From assembly GCF_025370935.1 (NCBI RefSeq), contig NC_133482.1, positions 13,900,847 to 13,964,846 of the forward strand: a stretch of DNA of 64,000 bases, written 5' to 3'. Every line of letters starts with the position of its first letter. Within the stretch, counting starts at the first letter, position 1. A model generated the notes under the pieces. It saw only the letters and a program-made list of their open reading frames with translations, did not search any database and was not told the DNA's origin. Below are positions 44,797 through 56,600 of this stretch, piece after piece. A program made the position numbers and the translations under genes. The stretch comes from Choristoneura fumiferana. Lineage: Eukaryota; Arthropoda; Insecta; Lepidoptera; Tortricidae.

Positions 44797-45330
44797 ACTA
44801 ATTTCACTAGCCCTAAAATCAAAAAAGCCGAATTTTTAATTTTCCTAACTATTCTTTAGCCCGCCATGGCCGTGGTGGCCGAGTGGTTTGACCTATGGCC
44901 TCTCAAGCAGAGGATCGTGGGTTCAAATCCCGGCTCGCACCTCTGAGTTTTTCGGAATTCATGTGCGAAATTACATTTGAAATTTACCACGAGCTTTACG
45001 GTGAAGGAAAACATCGTGAGGAAACCTGCACAAACCTGCGAAGCAATTCAATAGTGTGTGTGTGAAGTTCTCAATCCGCACTGGGCCCGCATGGGAACAA
45101 CGGCCCAAGCCCTCTCATTCCGAGAGGAGGCTTTTCCAAGCAGTGGGACGTATATAGGCTGAGATGATGATGATGATGATTCATTAGCCCTACTTTTAGC
45201 GTTCCGATTTTACGTTGTACCTAATTTCACTAGCCCTAAAGTCAAAAAGCCGGATTTATTTTCCAAACTATTCATTAGCCCTAATTTTAACATTCCGAAT
45301 TTACGTCGTACCTAATATCACTAGCCTACG
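44797..45330 (+). repeat. 90-bp tandem repeat interrupted by a SINE
   Basis: Units built on CATTAGCCCTA, TTTTACGTCGTACCTAAT and TTTCACTAGCCCTAAA. About three copies at a 90-bp period remain once the SINE at 44863-45178 is removed. Confidence 0.8.
44863..45178 (+). mobile_element. SINE family A, full length, 12-bp TSD
   Basis: 316 bp. A tRNA-like head with an A-box GTGGCCGAGTGGTTTGACC and B box GGTTCAAATCC, a body containing GTGAAGGAAAACATCGTGAG, and a (GATGAT)n end. Flanks ATTCTTTAGCCC and ATTCATTAGCCC are a target duplication with one difference. This is the reference copy for 30812, 46905 and 48562. Confidence 0.93.
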
Positions 45331-46570
45331 CCTTAGCCTTCTGAACCTAAACTTAGAAAAATCTGAACTTCTGAAATCTGAACTTAAACTATCCAAGTCA
45401 ATTCACTCTCAAACCATCTTGCTCGCTCGCTTCGCTCGCTCGTACAAATTTTTAAGTTCCGCGACTGTCAGGCGCTTCACGCCTTGTCAAAAGTCTAACC
45501 TGACCTAACCCATGTGGATATAATTTCCCTAATTGAGTATTTGTTTTTCATGTACAATGATAAGGACTTATGGATATTAGGTCTATTAATCATTAGGAAT
45601 AATCATTATTAATTTTAGTAATATTAGAGCATTTAATGTTTAGTAATGTTGTTGTTTTGTTGATTAAACATTAGGATGTAAAACTTTAGGACTAGTAATC
45701 AATCAGGACATACATATTGTTTAGCTGTCTTGACATTAGGGCTAATGAAAATTATATCTAACGTTGGTATGCCTAGTGAAATTAGCTTTTATCGGTAGTG
45801 AGGGTGAACCAGCTATATCATTAAGGTTTATAATATGCGATCAATATACATAATTGAGAAATTATCTGTCGCCTTCTCGAGTGTAGACTAAACATTTGGT
45901 ATGTCGTGGTTAGACGGATGTTTTGATTAGGCGGTTGTGATGAGTCACGAATGTCATGTGTATAATAACATAGGTACACTATACGTCTATGGGCTGCAGA
46001 CGGGAGTGTCCCATCAAAACAATTTGTAACTTTCATTGATATTACATGTGTCCATTGTGAGATCACCAGGCCAATGAACTTTAACTACTTGTGTAGTACA
46101 GATTATCTTTACCCATGAATATGTATTTTGACGCGACATGAAGGTAAATAAGGTACCTCTATTTCATGAACTAGGTAGGTAAGTTTTACCTTGCCACTCC
46201 GCTACCACACGGCATGACAGCTAAGTCTGTGCTCCGCATATTGACTTTCATGAGCAAAGTTTCAACGAAATACGGAAACTCTTTCTGGAACTTGTTCCGT
46301 TCTCAAAGAATTTTCTTTTTAGACAGAATCCCTATTTATCCGTCGCGGAAGGGAGAGTCAATTTCTCTGCGCCCGGGCAACGCCCGGCGACGGCACTAGT
46401 CTATTTATAGCTATCTCCAGCGAGGGCACGGTCTAGGTCAAGCGTTCGGATACTCGGACAAGGCCGATTGTTTTGGGGGACGCCATTATCACACGTGCTT
46501 CCTGCTCAATTGGTTTTATGGGCGACAGTTGTTGGCTCAAGCAATATGCTACATCTTGGCATATTGGCCT
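45331..46570. other. No supported gene
   Basis: AT-rich sequence. A short GC-rich patch with GCGCCCGGGCAACGCCCGGC lies near 46370; no exon is supported. Confidence 0.45.
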
Positions 46571-46571
46571 A

Positions 46572-46805
46572 GACGACCAGATGGCCTAGTGGTTAGAGAA
46601 CCTGACTACGAAGCTTGAGGTCCCGGGTTCGACAGATATTTGTATGAATAATACGAATGTTTGTTCTCGGGTCTTGCTTGGATGTTTAATATGTATTTAA
46701 CTATGTATTTATCTATCTAAGTATGTTTATCCTTGCCTAGTATACATAGTACAAGCTTTGCTTAGTTTGGGACTAGGTCAATTGGAGTCAAGTGTCCCAT
46801 GATAT
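46572..46805 (+). mobile_element. SINE family B, full length
   Basis: Head GACGACCAGATGGCCTAGTG, then TTAGAGAACCTGACTACGAA and GGTCCCGGGTTCGA (B box), with a body ending AAGTGTCCCATGATATT. It is missing about 15 bp after the B box relative to the other copies. Confidence 0.87.
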
Positions 46806-46904
46806 TACTGCATGTGGGGACGAATATACAATATGAGTTCCGATCCGAATCATTTATATGCGACAATGATAACCGTGATTGTCAAAGTTAAACCCTCTTA
46901 GTAC

Positions 46905-47519
46905 CTCATCATCATCATCATACGTCCCACTGCTGGGCACAGGCATCCTCTCAGAATGAGAGGGTTTGGACCGTAATCCCCAAGGGGGCCAGTGCGGATT
47001 GGGAACTTCACACACACCATTGAATTGCTTCGCAGGTTTGTGCAGGTTTCCTCACGATGTTTTCCTTCACCATAAAGCTTGTGGTAAATTTCAAATGTAA
47101 TTCCACACATGAATTTCGAAAAACTCAGAGGTGCGAGCCGGGGTTTGAACCAGCGTTGCCAGATTTATTTTTTGGGAAGTCGGGATTTCGAAACTATTTG
47201 AGTGAAAAGAGCGGGATTCTTTCGCCGAAAGCGGGACATTGGTAATCGTGCGTTTTGCGAAATATAAATTTATAAACAAATGGGAATGAGAAGAGAGTGA
47301 GTGCCACCCGGCCGCGCTTCAGCACGCTGCATGCACAGTCAAGCGAGTTATCCCGGGGCGTGTTATTAAAGCGGGACTGAGCCTGTCCCGCGCGGGACAT
47401 TTAATTTTCATTTAAAAATCGGGACAATCCGTCAAAATAGGGACGTCTGGCAACGCTGGTTTGAACCCACGATCCTCTGCTTCAGAGGCGATAGGTCAAA
47501 CCACTAGGCCACCACGGCT
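46905..47519 (-). mobile_element. SINE family A, split by an inserted element
   Basis: Minus-strand copy: tail (ATC)n at 46907, body to 47149, head at 47460-47519 (GCCGTGGTGGCCTAGTGGTT). The halves are contiguous once 47150-47459 and one TTTGAA are removed. Confidence 0.93.
47150..47459. mobile_element. 310-bp TIR element inside a SINE, 6-bp TSD
   Basis: Ends CCAGCGTTGCCAGA and TCTGGCAACGCTGG (14-bp inverted repeat), flanked by TTTGAA on both sides (47144-47149, 47460-47465). The interior carries repeated CGGGAC/GTCCCG motifs and no transposase. The superfamily is uncertain. Confidence 0.9.
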
Positions 47520-48360
47520 TTGTTTTTTAGTACCCACTGAAGTAAAAATATAATATTAGTCGTTATTAAATTATTTTATTGAATTTATAATAAATCCACA
47601 GTTATCAATCGAAAACATATCGAAGTCGCGCCAAACCGTAACTACAAAAATAGCCCAATTATTTTTAATGACAAAGGCAATAAAGGGACACATAAAAGAC
47701 TCAAGTTTGTAAAACATGCACTTCGGAAGGAATATTTGGACGGCATCCAGTGCCATTGCCAAGCACGGATAGATTACTACTTGGCAACAGTTTTGTTTGC
47801 TTGGGTCAGTAGCAAACTAGCATTTGGCCACGTTAAACTATGCTGTTGTTAAATCTATAGGAATCTTATTCATTTTTAATACGGTTGAAGATAGCGTGGA
47901 TAATGTAGAATGATCGGAACATTTATTGTGGGAACAGAGGATAAGTTTGCCAAATGGGTACCACAGCTGGCGTTGAGAGGAGTTGTTTGTTGGTTACTAA
48001 GGAGATGAGTTTGTGGCAGGCATTAGCATAATTAATTAGACTATAGTGATATAATTTATTATTTTAAAGCCCGAGTTTTATCACGGTTGAGCAAAGGTCT
48101 TTTTGGCACGACTCTGTCATTTTTTTTCGGACGGGCTGTTGCTGTTAGCCTCAGATGGCCTTTACAGCTTACAGGAGAGATGGCGAGCTACCAAACAGGC
48201 CGCTCAGCAAGTGCTAGTTAATTCATAGCATGCCAAAGGATGCTCCTATTCAGCTGCGGTCATGCGTCAAAATGTTTTCGCTATGACCATCAAAATAATA
48301 TACTGCGATACTAAAGTCTAAGATGGGGCAATCAAATTTGTGGTATTCCAGTTCTAGATC
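47520..48360. other. No gene seen
   Basis: AT-rich sequence with no supportable feature. Confidence 0.5.
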
Positions 48361-48364
48361 TATA

Positions 48365-48532
48365 CCATCAGCCAAATAAGTGGTCTATCAATTTTTAAAC
48401 AAGTTCCTATCAAATGAATATGTCGCTAAAGTCGAACTTTCAAGTTGAGAAGTTGACAGATACGTCTTTTGGCATTATTGTTTTATGACATGCAAACGAT
48501 TATCAACTTTAGACCACATATTTGGCTGATGG
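48365..48532. mobile_element. MITE, CCATCAGCC family, intact
   Basis: 168 bp, bordered by TA. Ends CCATCAGCCAAATAAGTGGT and CCACATATTTGGCTGATGG form a 22-bp inverted repeat. Confidence 0.87.
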
Positions 48533-48561
48533 TACCTACCTCCTATTATCAGATTTATCAG

Positions 48562-48831
48562 TCATCATCATCATTCCAGCCAATATACGGTCCCACTGCT
48601 GGACAAAGGTCGCCCCTCAGAATGAGGGCTTGGTCCGTAGTTCCCATGCGGGACTTCACGCACACACCATTGAATTTCTCAGGTTATGCAGGTTTTTTCA
48701 CGATGTTTTCCTTTACCACAAAGCGCATGTCAAAAGAATTTCGAAAAATTCCGAAGTGCGAGCCCGGGTTAGGAACCAAGAATACCACGATTCTCTGCTT
48801 CAGGGCCCATAGGACAAACCACCACGCCTTT
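48562..48831 (-). mobile_element. SINE family A, minus copy
   Basis: (ATC)n tail at 48562, body, then the tRNA-like head ending near GGCGTGGTGGTTTGTCC. More decayed than 44863. Confidence 0.87.
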
Positions 48832-49225
48832 TTCGGCTATTATCAGTACGATATTACAATTCAACGTTTGATTTTAGTTGAACATAAATAAACGATCACG
48901 TATGATTCGAAGGTTACTCAAAGCTACCCAAAAGCGATTAGGTATCGGTAGGTTTACGTTCAACGCGCGCATAATTAATCTGGTTACTGTAATCCTATAT
49001 CGTATCGTTGGTAACCGGGATGGTTTTGGGGCAAACTTTACCAATTTCCAGAAGTTAGTTACAATGTTGTAATTAAAGCTAGTTGGCAATTATTCAACAG
49101 TAAAGCCGGTCACTTGAGTTTGAGTTAAATCTCAAGCGTTACATTACAGTTGAGATTTAACAGATGTACTGTGGAACACAGAGCTATGATTATATAATCG
49201 AGATATCATAATTCATAATATGGTA

Positions 49226-49617
49226 CCAGCCAAATATGTGGTCTACCACCCTAAAGTTGATAATCGTTTGCATGTCATAAAACAATAATGCCAATAGACG
49301 GGTCTGTCAACTTGAAAGTTCGACTTTAGATAAAGGTAAAGATAAAAGATAAAAATATTTATTTGTTAAAACACGAGTTACATAAAATACAGCTGTTCGG
49401 TTTCTTCTTCTGTTCTTGCATGTTTTGCCTTGCGGCGTACAAATATCAGTCAGTAATAATAACATCATGACTGTATAATTTAAGGATAATCAATTTCAAT
49501 TTTAATTATTAAAGACATACCTATTCAATAATTAAAATTGAACACGAGAGACATAGAGACATATTCATTTGATTGGAACTTGTTTAAAAATTGATAGACC
49601 ACTTATTTGGCTGATGG
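49226..49617. mobile_element. MITE, CCATCAGCC family, with a 225-bp insertion
   Basis: The inverted copy of 48365-48532; its two halves (49226-49330 and about 49555-49617) are split by unrelated sequence beginning TAAAGGTAAAGATAAAAGAT. Confidence 0.8.
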
Positions 49618-49629
49618 TACAGTACAGGA

Positions 49630-52450
49630 TGTTGATTTTAATGTCAATTTCTGGAATTTTGTATTACGTCTTAGAGTTCACCCTGTATACATGGCTATAA
49701 ACGGCATTCCTACGGCTTACATGTCACGCAGTTCAGTTAACGTTACTATTTACAATGAAAACTGTTCACGTAACTGAACGAATTGCAAAAAGATGTTGAG
49801 CTTGTATTGACTTCACATTAATTAACGCGAAGGCAATGTTAATGCACTCTACTCGATGGTACAGTCACGGAAAATGAATTTATATAAATGACAGAATTGA
49901 TTTGATCGGATTGAAGTAATATCTGTACCTGCATTAAACAGCTTGAAGGAAGTATTTATTTACGTAAAGTTACAAGTCACAACATAACAAAAAAAAAACT
50001 ATATATGTAGCGTTGCTCTGTTAAGACATTAGTTTCGTTTTGTTCAACTAAATTATTGTTTAATTGGTCATATATATTCTTTGTACGTGTTATTCTACTG
50101 TATAATTTAATATAGTGGCATATTTGCTGATCTATGTTTCGTTTAAGTCTTATTTTCTTAAGTTTTTTTTCTATACTGTACCGTTTTTTGCCCAAATAAA
50201 CATTAAAGATTTTTAATAATAATCTGTATCACATTAAGTAATTGTGCTCAATATGTTATTAACTTCTCTTTTACAAAACGAAAAAAAAAAACAGTTTTTA
50301 TCCCGCCTGGCAGTCCACATCATAACATTATGAATGCGTGCCAAGCAGTCATATCTCGCGCGTAACGTCAACATAAACTAATATAGGTACATATCGTACA
50401 AATATAGTGTAACAGCGAAAGCAAATTTGCATATATACACATGCACGATTGCACGTCGTTGATGTTGATTTGAATGAATGCAAAATAAAAAAGTATAATG
50501 TAATACGTACATACTTACTTAATTTAGACTTTTTCAGTCAAGTTCCAAAACTGGTATAGCACGCAAAGTACAATCGTTGTCCTTACCTGTAAACAAAACA
50601 ATACTAAATCAGAATTTTAAGTAATTCAGGTATTCAAAGACGATGAAAAAAAACCGGTATCGTATTAAAGTCCCAGCTTAAATCAAATAAAAACAGTATC
50701 AATTGTGTCTAATAATCTAAACACTACATTTCAAACCTCAAAGGGCGAACACCGACGTGAATAATCAAGAAGCACAATTATAGTACTGACAGCTGTCAGA
50801 ACCAAACAGAATTGACAGATGACAAGCTAAGTGTCAATGCCGGTCGATTAACCGCCAGTCCGAGTGAACGTCAATCGGACGGATTGATTGGCTACGAGCT
50901 GCAAATAGCATTGCAAGCTAATCGCTTTTCTGCGTATACCATGGAATATAGTAATTATTTGTCGGTTAGTTTTGTATGGCAAACTCACATCACCGTGTCC
51001 GTTATGTTCACAACTTCGAAACTTTAAAAACAAATTCCAAAATATAACTACATGTACATGAAGATATATAAGTAATGTTAAAGTTACGTACGTAAAGTTA
51101 GGTTTATATAAGAAACAGAAGCAGAATAACCGAACGTGAATAACCGAATCAGACTTATCAAGGAGTCTTGTCTACGTTATAGAAACTCTTGTCACTTCAA
51201 ATGTCGAGCAGGCACGACAACGACCCCTGACATTTCGTGCTTAAGCTCTGGAAATCTTAATTTACATACAATTAAGGACTTAACGAAATAATTAAGCCTA
51301 GAAAGCCTAACTTTCTAATACAAACCCAATGGGCTGCGACGTCACGCGCGCCCGACGGGAAAGACTCGAAACAAAGAAAATTAATTTCCGCTCCAGTTGT
51401 AACAATGCCTATTTTCGTTTACAATGGAAAGCAAAACAATTTTGTCATAAACTTATAACGATATGAGTTTCTATGCACGAACAAGTTTCAGCTGTGTTCC
51501 GGCGACAGAACAAGCTATAAAATTACAATCATAATAATAATGAATGAGTGCCCATGTTGAAATTGTAGCAAGCAGAAAAACACACATACTTCAACCCCAT
51601 TTCGAATAACTAAGCACACCCAGTAAACAAAATGTGTAGTAACTTATACGATGAACGCTCTCTGAGCAGATTAAGTAAGTTGAGCACTAAACAAAATCCA
51701 AATAACCCTAGTAGAGACAGTCAGATTAACCTTCAGACCCTTTTCAGATGACTACGAACGTGCGAACTACAAAATGTCAGTTCACAAACTACAACGAATG
51801 GAAAATATTTTCTTATGACGAACACTTTAATAATGTTGAAGAAATAACGCTGAATTTTCGTGGGATCCTCTACGAAAACGCACAAATCAAGTTACGGTTA
51901 TTCTGGATAAATCACACGCTTACAAGTAGTCCTAAAAAAATATCCGAAAAATGTTTTCTGGGCTCGCATAATCCTTGAGCCCGCGCCGTCGCATGCAAGG
52001 TAATAAATAAACGTGGGCAACGTTTTGCAACCAAAAGGTCCCATCTCCTGAACTTAGGGTTATCACTGGTTACTGGGGTTGATTTGTTGGTTGCGTTCGA
52101 AATAGATCTGTTTGAGAGACTTTACGTTTATGGGCCACTGACAGACACAGATACAAACGTTAAATCCATTCAGTCCATGTTTTGCATTGGACTTAAAAAC
52201 CGCTGCAGTTACACATCCATTCATTCTTAATCATCATAAATATCATCATTTTCTTTTGTGCTTTCACGATCAATATTTTATCACCTACTTGCAAATTTTC
52301 AGTAATTAGTTGAATCAAGCATTACTTTGTTACTCTATCAGTCACTATAAGAGATTAATGCAACTTCCTCTCCGCTAGACATCTTGTTGAAAAAGTTGTT
52401 CAAAATAAGGCAATCCCACTAGCATTTTGTTAACTTCTATAACACAAAGC
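49630..52450. other. No supported gene
   Basis: AT-rich. It contains the candidate ratchet splice site (about 50586) described separately. The frames at 50812-51027 and 51748-51978 have no recognised domain. Confidence 0.45.
50519..50586 (-). other. Candidate recursive splice site with 68-nt RS-exon
   Basis: The minus strand reads TTGTTTTGTTTACAG|GTAAGG at 50600-50581, a polypyrimidine acceptor joined directly to a donor, as at ratchet points in long insect introns. A second strong donor, GTAAGTAT, follows 68 nt later. All three frames are closed in the 68 nt, so it is not a coding exon. Confidence 0.4.
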
Positions 52451-52451
52451 T

Positions 52452-52588
52452 GAAGCCGTATTGTCTACCACACTCACGATCACAATCGTTTTCACTACAT
52501 CTTTCTATCACATGGCATACGAGGGTAGAAATATTACGGTCACTGCGATCGCGATCGCGAGAGCTCGCGCTTTAGACAACACGGCCTC
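52452..52588. mobile_element. MITE with GAGGCCGTGTTGTCTA ends
   Basis: The left end GAAGCCGTATTGTCTA and right end TAGACAACACGGCCTC are inverted with two mismatches. Near the right end is the self-complementary GCGATCGCGATCGC. It is non-coding. Confidence 0.75.
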
Positions 52589-53324
52589 TGCATCTTAATA
52601 TCAGTCTTCGTGTTCGCTACATGGTTTCACAACTTGTACTTCATTAATTTCTCGACAACCATCAACAGTGGCAACCCTCCAGCCGTGTAGTACAAGAGAT
52701 TAATGTTGGTTCAGCTCGGCTAGATCTGACACCTGCCCGACAAAGCGGTCCGAAATACGGCAATCCCACGGTAATACCCTTGCAATTTGCCATAGGTTTG
52801 CTACGTAATGTGGGTCAAATAAGCAGTTAATCTAACAGAAACAAGTAAAGGAAGTAAAGGAAGGAAGGAAATTTCGTAGCAGCAAAATATATATTCAATC
52901 TAAATCAGCAAGTTCTTGAAAAATATTAATTTTAAAGCGGTTGTTGCAAAAAGTCGTAATCATAACAAAGACGAACTTTTTAACAGTATCACTAAACCTC
53001 ATGTCATGACTTATTTTAATCAATTATTAAAGCAAAAAAACTGCTACACTAAACACTAATTTATCATTTCATTTTACATTTTTTTTTTCATTTTTTCCAA
53101 GTGTGCTTGAAAAGTAATACCTAAACGGAAATCACAAAGATGAAACTAAGCTACAGTGGAAAGCTTTGAAAGTGCTTTCTGACCTCATCCAAACTCATTT
53201 GCCTAAACCGCGCGAAGATGAAGCGCCGTAAAGACGTAAATAATTCATGAGTTTGAGACAATTGCCTTTGCTTTGCCGAGAATTGCTTTACTTATCTTAG
53301 TTTTATGTCCTTTGCACGACTCAA

Positions 53325-53690
53325 AAGTTCAATATCTCAAAAACAGTTGAACCGATTTTGATAAAACATGTCTAAAGCCAAGTTTAGACTTACAAGAAAA
53401 ATCGCGCCAGTTGCTTTACATTGCAAGGCCGTAAGGCAAACGAGTTTGTAGTAAGTAGTCAATCGAGCGCCGCAATGTAATGCAACTTGCACGATTTTTC
53501 TTGCAAGTCTAAACTCGGCTTAAGAACCGTCGCTAGAAAACCTGCTTTCAAATAAAATAAAAACACATTCAAATCGGTTCACCCGTTTAAGAGTTACGGT
53601 GCTACAGACAGACACACAGACAGAGAGACAGACAGACACACATAGCGCTCAAACTTATAACACCCCTCTTTTTGCGTCGGGGGTTAAAAA
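53325..53690 (+). mobile_element. Dispersed repeat, interrupted by a MITE
   Basis: GTTCAATATCTCAAAAACAG to TTGCGTCGGGGGTTAAAAA, including a short (CAGA)n block. The text is common in lepidopteran DNA as I recall. Split by 53376-53520. Confidence 0.7.
53376..53520. mobile_element. PIF/Harbinger-like MITE, 145 bp, TAA duplication
   Basis: Ends AGCCAAGTTTAGACTTACAA and TTGCAAGTCTAAACTCGGCT; the inverted repeat is about 29 bp with two mismatches. The flank is TAA on both sides (53373-53375, 53521-53523). The 3-bp TAA target fits PIF/Harbinger transposons. Confidence 0.9.
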
Positions 53691-56600
53691 TGTCAAATAC
53701 TAATTATTTTATGGAAATTGTTGAGAAAATAAACAAGTTTGATGCTTTAGTTCGGGTTTTTTAGTTACTGTCGCTTCGCTATCATTCTGTTTATCTGTCA
53801 CAGGGCTGTATGTATCTCGGAAACCGCAATAGATGAGAGCTGAAATTTTCACATAATTTGTAGGTACCTATATTGCCGCTACAACAACAAATAATAAAAA
53901 TTAATGGGGATCTCCATACAAAAAACGTATATGACTTTTAGTTTAATTTACAAAGTTTAAATTTATTCCCTAAAAGCGACTCAAGCTTGACCAGTCTGTT
54001 GAAAGGTATGCAGCATTTACCTTTATTATCATTCCTCAGCAACAGGTTTCATCATAATAGACAACTTAAAAGCAGCAATATGCCTTATCAAAATTTAGAA
54101 ATTACCAAATCAGGAATCATGAAATTTTAGTTAATATCAGAACATGGAAATGTGTCGAGAACAAACAACGAAGAACAAATTAGATAAGACATTAAGCTAG
54201 AAAGTCATTAAGCCTGCTATTCCTAACCCGTAATTAATCCACGTGGAGGGTTGATTGCGGACGTGACGGCGCAAATAATATCACGGCTGCTGCCATAGAA
54301 TAAGTCGAAAAAGAAAAAGCGGTCGTGCGATTGATAATTGTAATTTAATCACCGACGCATCAATCTGACAACTTGACTCGTCTATTAAGAAAATAGCAAA
54401 TAGTTTTCAAACAAACACTTTATACAGAAATGAAGAAACACAATTCACACACACTACAAGTCATAGTGGATGAAGTTGCAAGCGAAATAGAGGATACAGA
54501 ACAGAGTATAATCCATGTTGCACGTTGTTACCCAAATTTAGCCCGCACCGAATATGCTGTAAACAACGTAACAACTACGCTTACTGGTCCAAATGAACGC
54601 GGAACTTGGTTTATTTCTCATACTCAATTGGCTCGACGGTTACAACCATGTTACAACGACCAATCGGATGGAATTATAGACATGCAAAAAAAGTTACATT
54701 GATTTTCATATTAAATGTGCGAAATTTTGCTTTCGCTATCATGCTTTTCTAGCACTAAACTTTAGTTAAGCTCATCTCAAATTTCCACCATGACTGTGTA
54801 TCTACCACATCGACATGTTACTTATGTAAATGTGAACCAATCACTGATGTGTAGCAGCGTGATGCTTAAGCTAGTAATACCAGCAATGTGCATGTAACCG
54901 TCAAGTCTAAAGAAAAAAAAACTAATTGCAGCATTAACGAGACGCGGTAATAATTCATCATGCAAGGGTGTTGTATTGATATCGGTCTGGTTTAAAATTA
55001 ATACAGTTATTTACAAGAGCGATTAAGTACTATAAGTAGATATCTAACTACGAGTAAAGCAGTAATAAAAAAACTGAAAACACACTTTCATCACTCAACT
55101 ATACAAAACAACGCTAAAGCGTTGTCCGTTTAGGCGGGAAGGTAAATAGAACCAAAGACATAGATATACATAGGTACATGCGCTCGAAAAACATAACACT
55201 TCATCAAGCAGTCGCGTAAAAAGGAGCTCTCAAAGCACTACTTACTACTTTACTTGTTACTTTGGAAAGTAATCTCCAATTACATCGCCAATAAATCCTC
55301 CGGGCTAAAGTTGTTTTAACTTGGTAATCACTTTCATTAATTTGTTCCAAGCAAGCATAGCTATATTAGTCAGACGTCTGAGTTTATTGTACTCTGAAGT
55401 TCTCGAGGGACAGAGAAAGGAAAACAAACGTTCAAAGCTTTTAATAAATAATAAAGAAAACCCGTGTAATCTGCAAGAAATACAATGTTTGTTTGTTTAT
55501 AACTATTGTACAAAAAGGTTACAGAAAAAAAAGGAAATTGTAATGTTTCTGTATATCAGACTTTCCTTTATATTTGGGAGATATAACACTATTATTACAC
55601 CTCATAAATAAACGTGTCGAGTGGAATCCTTTCAGAACGTGAACTCCCTGTAAACCTTCATTTAGGAAGGATAATTTAATCTCATTTATGGCCTCCCCTT
55701 TGAACTTGTTTTCCTAAAACTCTACGGATCATTGAACTCAGGCTGAACGAAAGAAAAATATTTCCAGAGGCGGAAATTAATTATAGGTCTATGACTTATA
55801 AGAATTTGGCCGAAAACAATTAATTTACTAAATAGTGCTATAATGGAACAGACTAAAAGCATGTAATTTCATTTGAGAGTCTAGTAAATAAAACAAAAAG
55901 TACAAGATTTTTTTGCTGATGTGCTGCTTTCGGTTGACTGTGTAGTCAAGAAATTTAATCGCGTACGTTTGCAAAAACACTGTTACGATGATTTCTATGG
56001 CAGTTGTGTATAATATCAACATGGAATTTGCTGCGAAAGGGTTCTACCCTGGCACGCGATTCCTTTTCTTCGACTGTACTTGCATTGTCATCCAATCTAA
56101 ATTTGAATACCCAATTACCTATAAATCAATCCGACCACTGGAAGTGGGTTAAATTCAATTTCCAATGGTTGACATTCAGGTCAACTGTCTTCAGATTCTT
56201 CTTGAATATTGCAGGAGCTTTATTGGGTTAGTTTGGCTGAAACCTCCTGTAAAAAAACATATGAACTCTAGACTCTAATCAAATGTGTTAGTCATGTCCT
56301 GCCTTTGACACACACTTTGCACATCGATCAATATATGAAAAGATTTGGTAAACACAATTAAAAAAAAAACCTTATACTACTTAACAGTGGAAATCAAATA
56401 AAAGCTTGTAGAAAAAGTAGCGCACTAAGATTTTTTTATTAGTACCATACCAACTACTAAATTTTGTATTTCCTTTTTGTACAATAAAGAGTATAAACAA
56501 GCAAACAAACTACTCTACATTCTTAAAGAAAATGGTAAACATACAACCATCTTAGCAATTTGTCAACGCATTCACAATCAATTCAACCACCACCCCGAAC

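Noticed and set aside
54430..54702. 90-aa frame starting MKKHNSHTLQVIVDEVASEI
   Set aside because: Protein-like composition but no recognised family, splice sites or paralogue; could not be separated from chance.
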